Shown piece after piece: positions 53,253 through 62,531 of a DNA stretch of 64,000 nt. Below the pieces are notes generated by a model. It was given only the letters and a program-made list of their open reading frames with translations. It made no database searches and was not told where the DNA came from. The stretch's first letter is position 1. The number at the start of each line of letters is the position of its first letter. Where the stretch lies: the NCBI RefSeq assembly GCF_015354405.1, contig NZ_JADKYP010000028.1, positions 1-64,000 of the forward strand, given 5' to 3'. The position numbers and the translations under genes were made by a program. The stretch comes from Nocardia sp. BSTN01. Its GTDB lineage: Bacteria; Actinomycetota; Actinomycetes; Mycobacteriales; Mycobacteriaceae.

Positions 53253-55961
53253 CTACACCTCGAAGACCTTCATGACCTCATCGCCGTAGTCGTTGATGAC
53301 CTTGACGGCGATGCGCCCACTCTCCGGCTTGGGGAACGGGCGAGAGATGGTCTGGTACAGCGATTCCCAGGCCTCGGGGTCGATATCTGCCTTCAGCGCC
53401 GCCCTGAGGCGCTTGTACGGGTCGGCACCGCCGGTGAAGTAGCAGTGGCGGACGAAGAACGCCTCGCCGTTGTACTCGGTGTCGATCATCCACAGCGCGA
53501 TCTGACCGGTGTCGTTGGACCGAATCTCGCCGGTGGTCGGGTCGTAGATGTCGACGCCACGCAGGTCGACGAGGAGTTTTCCGCCGTCGGTCTCCCGCAG
53601 TTCGATATCGGGTTCGCCGAAGACGGTGAAAAGGTTTCCGGCGCCTGTCTTTTTGAGCTCCTCGCCCATCAGCAGATCGGAGTTCATGCGGACCAGTAGT
53701 ACCGGAACCCTGCCGAGGCGACGCTCGCCCGCCACATTGGCAAAGCCCTCGTCGCTGACGGTCACGGTGAGACCGTCCTCCTCGGTGACGCCGGTTGCGA
53801 GCGGGTCGAAGGCGAAGGCGAGGATGCAGAGCAGGTCGATGTCCTTCGCACGGTTCGCCTCGCGAGCAGCGTCCTTGATGAACGACGGCCCGACCGTGCC
53901 GTACTGCGGACCGAGCGCCAGGCCGATGCGCGACGCGGGCGCGTCAGCCTCGGATCGGCGTTCGCCGATGGCCTGGATGAACTCGCCCGCATAGGAATCG
54001 ACGGAGGCGAACTCGATGCGCTCCTTGCGGGCGCCGTTCTGGATGCCGGCGCGGGCGAGATTGTCGAGGATCGACTGCTCGAAGGTCGCGCTATCCACGT
54101 CTTGGGCGCCGACGACTTCGCTGATCGTTTCGCGGTTCGCGTCGGCGACCTCGCCGGCGAAGGCGACCGCACGGTAGGGAGAAATGCTCTCGACTGTGAA
54201 CGGACCGGCAACGCGGACCTTCTTTTTGTCCTCGAAAGGCTTGTCGTACAGATACTCGAAGTCGGCGTGACGCTTGATCGCCGCATCGATCTCCGCCCGC
54301 GTCATCCCCTCTTTGATGTCGGGATTGTTCGCGATCGACTTGAGCGTGATGTGCTGGACGCGTTCGTAGACGAATCCGTGCCGAATGTCGTTGGTGACGG
54401 CGCCGGGCGGCGCGGGCTTCCCGCTGGCCTCGGCCTCTTTAGCCTTGCCCCCGACCGTATCGGCGATCAGGTAGTAGGGGAACTTGGCGCCCATCAGGCG
54501 CTGCCGAGCCAGCGCGAGCGCCACGCGCGAGGTATCGATGGTGATCCAGCGACGGCCCCACTGCTCCGCGACGAAAGCCGTTGTGCCGGAACCACAGGTG
54601 GGGTCAAGAACGAGGTCGCCGGGATCGGTGCTCATGAGCATGCAGCGTTCAACGACCTTGGCGTGTGTTTGCACGACGTAGACCTTGGGATCGGCAAAGC
54701 CTGAGGTAACGGTGTCTTCCCATGCGTTCGTGTACGGGAATGCGGGAAAGTCACTTAGGTATCTGACATAGCGTAGCGTCTTCCCAATGCCCATCAGTCG
54801 TCGCGCGTCGACCAACCTCTTCATGCCGTCGCGATTTGTCTTCCAGCCACCCTTGGAAGGGGTGTAGATGACGCCTTCGACCTCGACGGGAAAGACCGTG
54901 GTTTGACCGATGCGTGTGGTCTGGGACGTCATTGCAGTCGGCTGAAAGATCCGATCGGTGTCGGATGCGCTTGACAGTGACGAGAGAGACCTACGGCTTC
55001 CATCTTCGCCTTCGGCCCAGGTGTATTGGCCAGCGCCCTGGCCGCCGAGTTCCTTCGCCCGGAACAACTGGCGGTACTTTACGAATTGGATGTCACGTCC
55101 ATACCAGAGAATATAGTCATTCACTGAGGACAACACGTTCGTTCCACCGGCGAAACTTCCTGCACCGCTTGTCGTGCGGAACGAGATGAGAGAAACGAAA
55201 TTCTCACTCCCGAACACCTCATCCATCAGACTCCGCACGAGATGGACGTTCTCGTCGCCGATCTGGACAAAGCACGAACCGCTCTCCGTCAAAAGATCCC
55301 GCGCAGCCATCAACCGATCGCGCAAATACGACAGATAAGAGTGGATACCCAGCTCCCAGGTATCCCGAAAAGCCTTGATCTGCTCCACTTCTCGCGCGGC
55401 ATCGTCGAGCTTGCCGTCCTTGACGTCACGCTTGCGCGCCGAAACCTGCCAGTTGGACCCGAATTTGATGCCGTACGGCGGGTCGACGTAGACCATCTGG
55501 ACCTTGCCGCGCAGCTCCTCCCGCTCGGCGAGCGACGCCATAACCTGCAGCGAGTCACCGAGGATCATGCGATTCGACCAGTTCGCCTGGTGCCGATAGA
55601 ACTCGATCTGTGCCAGCTCGTCCAGACCGTCGAAAGTGTCGAAGAGCGTGTACTCGGGCTCGTCCTCGGGGCGCGCGGCGGTATCCCGCAGATTCTCGAT
55701 CAGCACCCGCGGGTCGATCTTTTCCTGGATGTAGATCGGCGGCGCGTCCGCGACGAGGTCACTGCTGTCCTGCTCGTCCTTGCCGCGCCAGACCAGCTGC
55801 GGATCGAGGCTCGGATCGCGTGGGTAATGAACCTGCTGGGGCACCTGCGTCTGCGGGTCGATGAAATCCTGCGCGTCGGCGGTCGGGATGTTCGTCCTCT
55901 TGTCACGGTGGTTGATGGACTCCACAGGAGTCGGCCCAGCCGGCTTCGCCTTACGCGCCAC
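53253..55961 (-). CDS. DNA methyltransferase of a type III-like restriction system
   Basis: A 902-residue N6-adenine or N4-cytosine methyltransferase. Motif IV (VYVDPPYGIKFGSNW) comes near residue 160, and motif I (DPTCGSGTTAFVAEQWGRRW) near 465, the beta-class order of type III Mod subunits. The long stretches before, between and after these hold the target-recognition region. The GTG at 55961 overlaps the end of the helicase-nuclease gene by eight bases; an ATG four codons earlier is possible. Modification would protect host DNA from the partner. Confidence 0.9.
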   Translation of the reverse strand: MARKAKPAGPTPVESINHRDKRTNIPTADAQDFIDPQTQVPQQVHYPRDPSLDPQLVWRGKDEQDSSDLVADAPPIYIQEKIDPRVLIENLRDTAARPEDEPEYTLFDTFDGLDELAQIEFYRHQANWSNRMILGDSLQVMASLAEREELRGKVQMVYVDPPYGIKFGSNWQVSARKRDVKDGKLDDAAREVEQIKAFRDTWELGIHSYLSYLRDRLMAARDLLTESGSCFVQIGDENVHLVRSLMDEVFGSENFVSLISFRTTSGAGSFAGGTNVLSSVNDYILWYGRDIQFVKYRQLFRAKELGGQGAGQYTWAEGEDGSRRSLSSLSSASDTDRIFQPTAMTSQTTRIGQTTVFPVEVEGVIYTPSKGGWKTNRDGMKRLVDARRLMGIGKTLRYVRYLSDFPAFPYTNAWEDTVTSGFADPKVYVVQTHAKVVERCMLMSTDPGDLVLDPTCGSGTTAFVAEQWGRRWITIDTSRVALALARQRLMGAKFPYYLIADTVGGKAKEAEASGKPAPPGAVTNDIRHGFVYERVQHITLKSIANNPDIKEGMTRAEIDAAIKRHADFEYLYDKPFEDKKKVRVAGPFTVESISPYRAVAFAGEVADANRETISEVVGAQDVDSATFEQSILDNLARAGIQNGARKERIEFASVDSYAGEFIQAIGERRSEADAPASRIGLALGPQYGTVGPSFIKDAAREANRAKDIDLLCILAFAFDPLATGVTEEDGLTVTVSDEGFANVAGERRLGRVPVLLVRMNSDLLMGEELKKTGAGNLFTVFGEPDIELRETDGGKLLVDLRGVDIYDPTTGEIRSNDTGQIALWMIDTEYNGEAFFVRHCYFTGGADPYKRLRAALKADIDPEAWESLYQTISRPFPKPESGRIAVKVINDYGDEVMKVFEV

Positions 55962-58900
55962 GTCGCACCTCATCGAAATCGAGCAGATCCGGATCGCCGA
56001 TGATCGGCGCGTCCGCGTACAACAGATCGATTGCCTTGTTCAAAACCTCACGGACACTGAACATCTGGTTGATTTCGAGGTAGCCCCACCGGCCGAAACC
56101 GCCGTGATTGTTGACCGCGGGGCACCAGCTGTCGCGCGCGGTGCGCGCCTTCTCGGTGGTCGGTCCGGGGCTCTTCTGTCCGCCGGACACCTCCACGATC
56201 AACGTGCGGTCGAAGTCCTCACCTTCAGGGCGCACGAGTCGCAACAAGAAGTCCGGCACGTAGAAATGGCTACGGCCCTTGTGGACGTACGGGATGGTGA
56301 ACCCCAGGCGGTCATTCTTCACATAGGCGGCGACTTTCGGATTCAGCTCGCACTCGAGTGCCAGGATCTGTTCCCAGGTGTTGCCGCCGCCCGCGCCGTC
56401 AAGGACGACGTGGCTGACCTCCGATTTTTCCGTCCCGATCGTCTGCTTGTGGGTCAGGAACTGGACGTTGGCCGTCGAACCCACGGGGTCGAAGGCACGC
56501 AGCATCGGACGTAGCCGCCGACGACCACCACCCTCCTGCGCGGCGATCCCGGCATAAATGTCTTCCGCCGCCCGCGAGCGCAATTCGTCGATGGTCTTCA
56601 GGCTCCCGACACTGCGGCCGTCGCGCTCGATTACGCAGTCCTCGATCCACTTGGCGCAAATCTGCACCAACTGAGGGAACAACCAGGGCCGCCGATTCTC
56701 GCCGTACTGGAGATGCCGCTCGAGGACGCGCCGCGCGAGTTCGAAAGCGACCTCCTGCTTGCGGAACAAGGAAGGGTCGCAGTCCTCGATCCGTTCGGAT
56801 TCGCCGACCACTGCCGCACTCTCCGTCCACGTCGGCACCTCGCCGGCGCCGATGACGAATTGCCGTAGGCCTTCTGTCTCGAACATCAGCGGCGCGTCCG
56901 GTACCTCGAGGCGATAACCGTCCAGCTTCGGGAATGCGATCCGAAGGTGTTCCCGCCCCGGCACCGAATACACCTCTACCGCAGGCGGTCTCGGCAACGG
57001 CTCCTTGGTGGTCCGATCGGAGGGTATGAACGCGAAGGGTATGCCGTAGATATTGGCGTACTCCGGGTTGAAGAGTCCTTGTTCGTTCGGGGTGTACGAG
57101 CGTCGCCGGAGACCGCGCCCGACGACCTGTTCACAGAGCAACTGACTGCCGAATGCGCGAACGCCGAGGATGTGAGTGACCGTGTTCGCGTCCCAGCCCT
57201 CGGTGAGCATCGAAACACTGACCACACATCGCACACCGGCACCGAGCATTCCCGGCTTGCCGACGGTGTTCATCACCTCGCGCAGGATGTCCTCGTCGGT
57301 GATCTTCTCAGCGTCCGCGCCAGGATGCGCGAGCCGGTACTGCGCCTTGAACGCCTCGATTTCGGCCGATGCGGCTTGGCGAAAGTCGGGTTTGAGTGCA
57401 TCGCCGGATTCGAGCTGCGCGGAGTCGACGAGAATCGTGCGTGGTCGAGCGAGGGACTTACCGTCGACGATATTGCTGAACAGCGGCAGCTTGCCAGGGC
57501 GAGGAATCGGCGTGTCCGCCTGCTCGTAGCCGGCGATCCAGTCGTAGACCAGCTTGGAGACGATCGTGTTGGGACACACGACGATGAACACCGGTGGGGT
57601 CTCACCGAGGGGCTCGAGCTTTTCCTGCCAGTACGCATACGACTTCTGGTAGCTCGCGTAGAGGCTGCGCAAGGCGGCTTCGAGCACCTCGGGCGGAATC
57701 CAGTCGGAGAAGTCCGCGTTCTTCGACGATTTGCGCTTGGGTAGCTTGTCTCCGATGTGCTCCCAGAGATTGAGGTACGTGACCAGCTCGCCGGCCGCAT
57801 CGTCGTCCACCGGCGTACGGGGAACCTTCACGATGCCCGACTCGATCGCATCCATGAGCGAGAAATCGCTTGCAGTCCAAGGGAAGATGTAGCCCTCGTT
57901 GTACCCGGACCCCGAAAGGTAGAACGGGGTGGCCGAGAGGTCGTAGATCTGCTTGATGCCTACCCGCCGGGCGATGGCCTGGATTCCCTTGAACCAGACC
58001 CGGGCCTCCTCGTTGGCGTCGTCTTCTTCCTTCGACAGCTTGCCCGTGACGATAGGGCGGTCGCGGTAGCAGTGGTGAGCCTCGTCGTTGAGGACCATGA
58101 TCTGCTGCTTGCCCGAACCGGCGAAGTCGCGTAGTACACGCGCGACCATCGCGTCCGGCGTCTCCACGAATGGATCGGTGTCCTTGCCCGCCAACAGCAT
58201 CTTGCGTGTGGTGGTCGCGACGCCCTTGATCTCCTTCGAATCGCGCGGCAGGAACGCGTGGTAATTGGTGATGATGATCTGTGCCTGCCCCAGCGCGCCC
58301 TTCAGATCGGGCGGGATGAGTTCGCGCTTGTCGTAGTAGTTGTCCGCGTCGCCGGGCTGCAGCACACGCAGCCGGTCGCGGATGGTGATGCCGGGTGTGA
58401 TCACCAGGAACTGCTTGGTGAAGCGGGCGTCACGCGGAGTTATGACCTTGTTGAGCGTCTGCCAGGCGATGAGCATCGCCATGACCACCGTCTTGCCGGA
58501 GCCGGTAGCCATCTTGAGGGCCACGCGCGGAAGCCCTGCATTGTGCTCCTCATTGGCCTTCGTGAACTCCACTCGCCAGTCGCCGTAGGTTTCACGGCCG
58601 GCAACCTCGGCGAGGAAAATGGCCGTTTCCGCCGCCTCGCGCTGACAGAAGAGCACACGGTTCTCACGGAGCGGATCGGCCCAGTGCTGCAGCAGCTTCC
58701 GGCTGACCGGCGTCACACGCTCGTAGCCGCGCTGCCGCCAGAGATCGACGTCGCGTCGAAGTTTATTGATGAGCGAGTTGACGGTGCGGCGTTCGCCGGT
58801 GAGATCGAAGTCGACCTCTTCCTGAACGGCCTTCGTCGACCCCTTCCGCGTCTGGGCGATGGGAATCAGCGACTCGCTCGGGCGCCGCCCCTCCTTGACG

Positions 58901-58995
58901 ACACCGGTGGGGCCATGATGCCCGATCTCGAAGTATCGGGCAGGAGGTTCGTACGGCGAGTTCAAGATCGGATTGTCGATCGACTCAGCCACCAC
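55951..58995 (-). CDS. DEAD/DEAH helicase-nuclease restriction subunit (BPTD_3080-like)
   Basis: A 1014-residue restriction subunit. The superfamily 2 helicase core has Walker A ATGSGKT (residues 163-169), VLNDEAHH near 305, SATPFYLSGSG and VGRGLRRRSY. The C-terminal 110 residues contain VPDFLLRL and LIVEVSG, a PD-(D/E)xK nuclease pattern. This size and layout resembles the BPTD_3080 family, which pairs with a beta-class methylase. The start is a GTG pair at 58992/58995. Its promoter lies in the palindromic region shared with the divergent HTH gene. Confidence 0.88.
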   Translation of the reverse strand: MVAESIDNPILNSPYEPPARYFEIGHHGPTGVVKEGRRPSESLIPIAQTRKGSTKAVQEEVDFDLTGERRTVNSLINKLRRDVDLWRQRGYERVTPVSRKLLQHWADPLRENRVLFCQREAAETAIFLAEVAGRETYGDWRVEFTKANEEHNAGLPRVALKMATGSGKTVVMAMLIAWQTLNKVITPRDARFTKQFLVITPGITIRDRLRVLQPGDADNYYDKRELIPPDLKGALGQAQIIITNYHAFLPRDSKEIKGVATTTRKMLLAGKDTDPFVETPDAMVARVLRDFAGSGKQQIMVLNDEAHHCYRDRPIVTGKLSKEEDDANEEARVWFKGIQAIARRVGIKQIYDLSATPFYLSGSGYNEGYIFPWTASDFSLMDAIESGIVKVPRTPVDDDAAGELVTYLNLWEHIGDKLPKRKSSKNADFSDWIPPEVLEAALRSLYASYQKSYAYWQEKLEPLGETPPVFIVVCPNTIVSKLVYDWIAGYEQADTPIPRPGKLPLFSNIVDGKSLARPRTILVDSAQLESGDALKPDFRQAASAEIEAFKAQYRLAHPGADAEKITDEDILREVMNTVGKPGMLGAGVRCVVSVSMLTEGWDANTVTHILGVRAFGSQLLCEQVVGRGLRRRSYTPNEQGLFNPEYANIYGIPFAFIPSDRTTKEPLPRPPAVEVYSVPGREHLRIAFPKLDGYRLEVPDAPLMFETEGLRQFVIGAGEVPTWTESAAVVGESERIEDCDPSLFRKQEVAFELARRVLERHLQYGENRRPWLFPQLVQICAKWIEDCVIERDGRSVGSLKTIDELRSRAAEDIYAGIAAQEGGGRRRLRPMLRAFDPVGSTANVQFLTHKQTIGTEKSEVSHVVLDGAGGGNTWEQILALECELNPKVAAYVKNDRLGFTIPYVHKGRSHFYVPDFLLRLVRPEGEDFDRTLIVEVSGGQKSPGPTTEKARTARDSWCPAVNNHGGFGRWGYLEINQMFSVREVLNKAIDLLYADAPIIGDPDLLDFDEVRRGA

Positions 58996-59016
58996 TCACC
59001 TTCACCTATTCGCGGG

Positions 59017-59068
59017 CCATCTATAGATGGCTGAACACATGCGCGCACATCATGCCATCTATAGATGG
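59017..59068. promoter_or_regulatory. Duplicated palindromic operators of the restriction system
   Basis: CCATCTATAGATGG, a perfect 14-bp dyad, occurs at 59017-59030 and at 59055-59068, 38 bp centre to centre. Both lie between the restriction operon (minus) and the HTH gene (plus). Paired dyads are the hallmark of controller-protein (C-box-type) regulation. Confidence 0.75.
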
Positions 59069-59104
59069 TCGACGCGAGCGCAGTGCCTCGGAAATCTCCT
59101 AAAG

Positions 59105-59377
59105 GTGTCCGAGTCAGCCGTCGAGAAGCACCTCGCGCTGATCTTGGGACAACGCCTGGCCACCTTGCGGGAGGCCCGGGGGCTCACTCAGGAAGAAGTC
59201 GCTCTCGCCGCGGGCATCAGCCGCAACCACTACCAGCTACTCGAAAACGGGTTGGGCGTGCGCAAGACGAAGGCTCCGGCAAACCCGAGATTGTCGACGC
59301 TTATCGCGTTGAGCGAGGTGCTGGGCACGACGGTGCCCGACCTGGTCGACGAGATGTTCGGCCGGACGGCGAGTTGA
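59105..59377 (+). CDS. XRE-family HTH regulator, controller-type
   Basis: A 90-residue DNA-binding protein starting at GTG (VSESAVEKHLALILGQRLAT). The Cro/C1 HTH is RLATLREARGLTQEEVALAA followed by GISRNHYQLLENG and TLIALSEVLGTTVPDLVDEM. The size and position match C proteins that delay restriction until DNA is modified. ATGs at 59027 and 59039 are in frame but would overlap the operators. It faces away from the restriction genes. Confidence 0.8.
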   Translation: MSESAVEKHLALILGQRLATLREARGLTQEEVALAAGISRNHYQLLENGLGVRKTKAPANPRLSTLIALSEVLGTTVPDLVDEMFGRTAS

Positions 59378-59413
59378 CGGCACGAGCGAGCAAGCCTCGA
59401 CCCCGCGCAGCAT

Positions 59414-59433
59414 CTATCGCGCCGGCGCGATAG
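59414..59433. promoter_or_regulatory. Perfect 20-bp palindrome after HTH gene
   Basis: CTATCGCGCCGGCGCGATAG is a full dyad, 37 bases after the HTH stop. Its right arm can also pair with GCTAT at 59437 (GATAGC-TTC-GCTATT), so two alternative hairpins are possible before the antitoxin gene. It may be a terminator, or an operator. Confidence 0.5.
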
Positions 59434-59443
59434 CTTCGCTATT

Positions 59444-59459
59444 GTAGGTATGTACCTAC
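59444..59459. promoter_or_regulatory. VapBC operator
   Basis: GTAGGTA-TG-TACCTAC has perfect 7-bp arms, 15 bases before the antitoxin ATG. Toxin-antitoxin complexes commonly bind such a site to repress their own operon. Confidence 0.6.
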
Positions 59460-59474
59460 TTAGGGGTGACATAC

Positions 59475-59717
59475 ATGGCCACGATGAGCGCGCGTGAGTT
59501 CAATCGCGATGTGAGCGCCGCCAAGCGCGCCGCCACCGAGGGGCCGGTCGTGATCACCGATCGCGGGGAGGAGGCGTACGTGTTGCTTTCGATCGAGGAC
59601 TACCGACGGCTCCGCGCGGACAGTCAGGACATTCTCGAGCGGTTGAGTATGGACGATGACGACATCGACTTCGATCCGCCCACACTCGATATCCAGCTCC
59701 GCCTTCCACCGCTGTGA
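59475..59717 (+). CDS. Phd/YefM-type antitoxin
   Basis: An 80-residue antitoxin. SAREFNRDVSAAKRAATEGP, VVITDRGEEAYVLLSIEDYR is the Phd/YefM DNA-binding fold; the acidic C-terminus (SMDDDDIDFDPPTLDIQL) would wrap the toxin. The ATG at 59475 follows GGGGTGAC; ATGs just before and after are in frame. Its stop overlaps the toxin start by four bases. Confidence 0.88.
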   Translation: MATMSAREFNRDVSAAKRAATEGPVVITDRGEEAYVLLSIEDYRRLRADSQDILERLSMDDDDIDFDPPTLDIQLRLPPL

Positions 59718-60136
59718 CATTCCTACTCGATACAAATGTCGTCAGCGAGTTGCGGAAATCGGCACGCAGTGTTGACCCAGCCGTTCGAGCTTGGATCGCA
59801 GGACGCAGGCCGTCGGAGTTGTATCTGAGCGTCGTGACGGTAATGGAGCTCGAGCTGGCTGTCGCGAGGGTCGAGAGGCGTGACGCCGCACAGGGCAAAA
59901 AGTTACGAATGTGGCTCGAGGAGGATGTTCTCGACGTATTCGCGGGACGCATTCTGGCACTGGACTTGACGAGCGCACGGCGCGCCGGACGGCTGCACGT
60001 GCCGGATCCCCGGCCAGAGCGTGACGCGATGATAGGCGCGACAGCAAGTGAGCACGGGATGACACTGGTGACACGCAATCTGCGAGACTTCGAGCCGATG
60101 GGTGTGCCGACAATCGATCCCTGGCAACCGTTCTGA
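59714..60136 (+). CDS. VapC-type PIN-domain toxin
   Basis: A 140-residue ribonuclease toxin. PIN-domain acidic residues are in FLLDTNVVSELRK (Asp6), TVMELELAVARVE, RDAMIGATA and VTRNLRDFE; together they bind Mg2+ and cleave tRNA or rRNA in the family. The start GTG overlaps the antitoxin stop. It is intact and would need the antitoxin for cell survival. Confidence 0.9.
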   Translation: MTFLLDTNVVSELRKSARSVDPAVRAWIAGRRPSELYLSVVTVMELELAVARVERRDAAQGKKLRMWLEEDVLDVFAGRILALDLTSARRAGRLHVPDPRPERDAMIGATASEHGMTLVTRNLRDFEPMGVPTIDPWQPF

Positions 60137-60313
60137 CGGGAATGTGAACCCGCCGCCGCTCGAGTGATCGGACCGACCCGGCGGGTGAGTCCCAACAGCA
60201 GCTTTCGATGGAACCGAACACGCATCGGGGACGTCTACACTTTCGAACGACTGTCGAGACCCGACGACCGGTGACACGTTCGCGGGTTGTCGGCGGGTGA
60301 GGGAGTGTGTTGG

Positions 60314-60643
60314 GTGGCCGGCTTTCTACAGGTTGATATCGAGGCGCTGGGCAGGGCAGCGCAGCTTCTGCGCAATTCGGAACAAGTGCTGAACGATGCG
60401 ATGAAGGCGATGGCTCAGGGCGGCCACGGCGATATCGGCACCAAGGAGCTCAACGACGCCGCTGACAGTTTCCAGCGCCGCTGGCATTTCGGAATCCAGC
60501 GCATCGGCGCGGCGGCCGGGACCACGGCGGAGGGCATCTCCCAATGTCACGACGTCTATCAACAGGTCGACAGCCAGTTTGCGCAGGTGATCGCACAGGC
60601 GAATACCGCGGTTGCGGAACCGAACCCGGCGGTCGAGGCATGA
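60314..60643 (+). CDS. WXG100-type ESX-like protein
   Basis: A 109-residue helical protein starting VAGFLQVDIEALGRAAQLLR. Two helices flank FQRRWHFGI, a variant of the central WXG turn, and the pattern ELNDAADSFQRRW is typical of EspC/WXG100 proteins exported by type VII secretion. It is the first gene of a four-gene operon whose second start overlaps its stop (ATGA). Confidence 0.75.
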   Translation: MAGFLQVDIEALGRAAQLLRNSEQVLNDAMKAMAQGGHGDIGTKELNDAADSFQRRWHFGIQRIGAAAGTTAEGISQCHDVYQQVDSQFAQVIAQANTAVAEPNPAVEA

Positions 60644-61890
60644 GCGCGGTCGCGAAGCCCTACCCCAACCTGGGTTTCGACCCCGTCCCGGGTGCGCCGG
60701 ACAATGTGGCCGGATTGCGCGGTCAGATCAATTCGGCGGCCGACGCCGTCAAGGAAACGAACGGCCTGCTGACTCGGTTGCGCAACAGCAACGACAGCGT
60801 GTGGCTCGGTGACGGCGGCGATGCCTTCCGCTCGTCCTTCGACGCGAATCTGGCTCAAGACCTCGGCTATGCCCAGAACTCACTCGAGCGCGCCGTCGGG
60901 CTACTCGACGAGTGGCATACCGCCCTTGTGGGTTATCAGGAGACGGCCAAGGGTCTCGAGGGCGAGGCCGCGACGGCGCGCGGCGAATGCGCCAAGGCCC
61001 AGACCACACTTCAACAGGCGCAGTCGAATCCCGATTTCGGCCTGGCGAATATGCAGTTCTCGGACCAAGGTCAACTCGCCGAGGCGCAACGACGTCTGGA
61101 CGCCGCTGCGGCACAGGTCCGTTCGGCGAGCACCGCCGTCGACACCGCACAGGGCGCTTTCGACGCGATCATCAAGCGAGCCCACGACTTGGAGACCGAA
61201 CACAACAATCTCGCCAAGCGCATCGCCGCCGAACTCGACGCAGCCGCAAAAGATTTCGCCCCCAGCCCACCCGACAAAAGCATCTGGGACAAGATCACCG
61301 ACGCGGTGAAGGGGGTCTGTCAGTGGATCAGTGACCACCGAAAGCAGATCCATGACATTTTGTCCGGAATATCAGCCGTCACCGGTTTGCTGGCGCTGGT
61401 CACCCCTCCGCCGGCAGACGCGATCTTCGGTGCGATAGCTTTGGTTTCGGGCGCTGGTGCGCTCGCATTGGACTTCATGGATCCGGAGGTCCGCAGCGCC
61501 TTCGGCGGTGTTCTGCACGGTGACTTCAGCAAAGACAATCTCACCAAGATCGGCACGAGCGTGGGTTTGGATTCGCTGGCTGTCATTCCGGGCGCGGGAG
61601 GGGTTCTCAAAGGGACCGGGGCCGCCCTCAAGGGCGCCGGAGAGTCGGGGGCTGTTTTCAAAGCGTTCGCCGAGGGAGCGCAATCGCCCACCATCATGTC
61701 TAAAGCATTGAAGAAGATCCCCCGGCCCGAAGGGATGACGAACTGGTTGCAAGACATGAGCAAAGGCAATGGCTACGGGCCTGGGGTCGGAACCCCGCTG
61801 TCCGGTATCGAACTCGTCACACGTGCGGCCAAAGCCGGCATCGGTGGCGGCAAGATCACAACTGGCGTGTGGGAACTGACGCATGACTGA
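60640..61890 (+). CDS. Putative T7SS-secreted protein with WXG-like N-terminus
   Basis: A 416-residue protein. Residues 1-100 resemble a WXG100 unit (VWLGDGGDAFRSSFDANLAQ) in a bundle of helices. A coiled coil follows (RRLDAAAAQVRSASTAVDTA, then HDLETEHNNLAKRI); next is a hydrophobic segment (DAIFGAIALVSGAGALALDF), and the C-terminus is glycine-rich and ends without a recognised enzymatic fold. Layout matches polymorphic-toxin-like T7SS substrates; the final 110 residues (SPTIMSKALKKIPRPEGM onward) could be a short unknown toxin domain. It overlaps the next gene by eight bases. Confidence 0.7.
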   Translation: MSAVAKPYPNLGFDPVPGAPDNVAGLRGQINSAADAVKETNGLLTRLRNSNDSVWLGDGGDAFRSSFDANLAQDLGYAQNSLERAVGLLDEWHTALVGYQETAKGLEGEAATARGECAKAQTTLQQAQSNPDFGLANMQFSDQGQLAEAQRRLDAAAAQVRSASTAVDTAQGAFDAIIKRAHDLETEHNNLAKRIAAELDAAAKDFAPSPPDKSIWDKITDAVKGVCQWISDHRKQIHDILSGISAVTGLLALVTPPPADAIFGAIALVSGAGALALDFMDPEVRSAFGGVLHGDFSKDNLTKIGTSVGLDSLAVIPGAGGVLKGTGAALKGAGESGAVFKAFAEGAQSPTIMSKALKKIPRPEGMTNWLQDMSKGNGYGPGVGTPLSGIELVTRAAKAGIGGGKITTGVWELTHD

Positions 61891-62521
61891 CGTCACCGTG
61901 GACATCTGGATACCCGACGGCTTCGCCGAACTGCCACTGACCGACATCGATCGGCACCTCGGCGTGGTCGGCGACTTGGCGAGCGAGCTTCCGGAATCGC
62001 GGGTCAGGAATATGACCGCCGGAGTTCTCCCGATGATCTCGATCTTGCTGAAAGGTCTTGTCCAGCGGGATGCGCGCTACTGCGGCATCGGACGCCATCT
62101 GACGTCCACAGGCGCCCTGATCACCTCGTGTGTGACCGTATGCGTCTACGAGACAGGCGGGGAGAAGCTCAACCCTCGGCTGGTATTGAAGGACCTCGTG
62201 AAGTCCAGGATCGCCGCCGGTGACGAGCTGGGTGAGATCGAGTTCGTAGACATCGACGCGCGGCCGGTCCTGTTCTCGGAGCGGATCAGCACGCTTCCAG
62301 CTCCCCAATTTCCCGGTTCTCCGTACGTAACCGAGACAGCCTCGACGTACCAGCTCGAAGCCGTGGTGCCTGCCGAATCAGGGACGGCAATCGCGGCGAT
62401 CGAGTTGTCGACCGCCCGGTTGGACGACGGGCCGGAATTTCGGCGGATGATCTTCGATATGGCGCGCTCGATCGCGTTCCGCGCCGACTTTTCGGACGCG
62501 ACATCGTCGTTGAATTGGTGA
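61883..62521 (+). CDS. Hypothetical protein coupled to T7SS-type gene
   Basis: A 212-residue soluble protein starting MTDVTVDIWIPDGFAELPLT, overlapping the preceding gene by eight bases. It alternates strands and helices (ALITSCVTVCVYETGGEKLN, TYQLEAVVPAESGTAIAAIE) without a known motif or membrane segment. Position directly after a putative secreted effector suggests an immunity or chaperone role, by inference only. Confidence 0.6.
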   Translation: MTDVTVDIWIPDGFAELPLTDIDRHLGVVGDLASELPESRVRNMTAGVLPMISILLKGLVQRDARYCGIGRHLTSTGALITSCVTVCVYETGGEKLNPRLVLKDLVKSRIAAGDELGEIEFVDIDARPVLFSERISTLPAPQFPGSPYVTETASTYQLEAVVPAESGTAIAAIELSTARLDDGPEFRRMIFDMARSIAFRADFSDATSSLNW

Positions 62522-62531
62522 GGAATACGTC

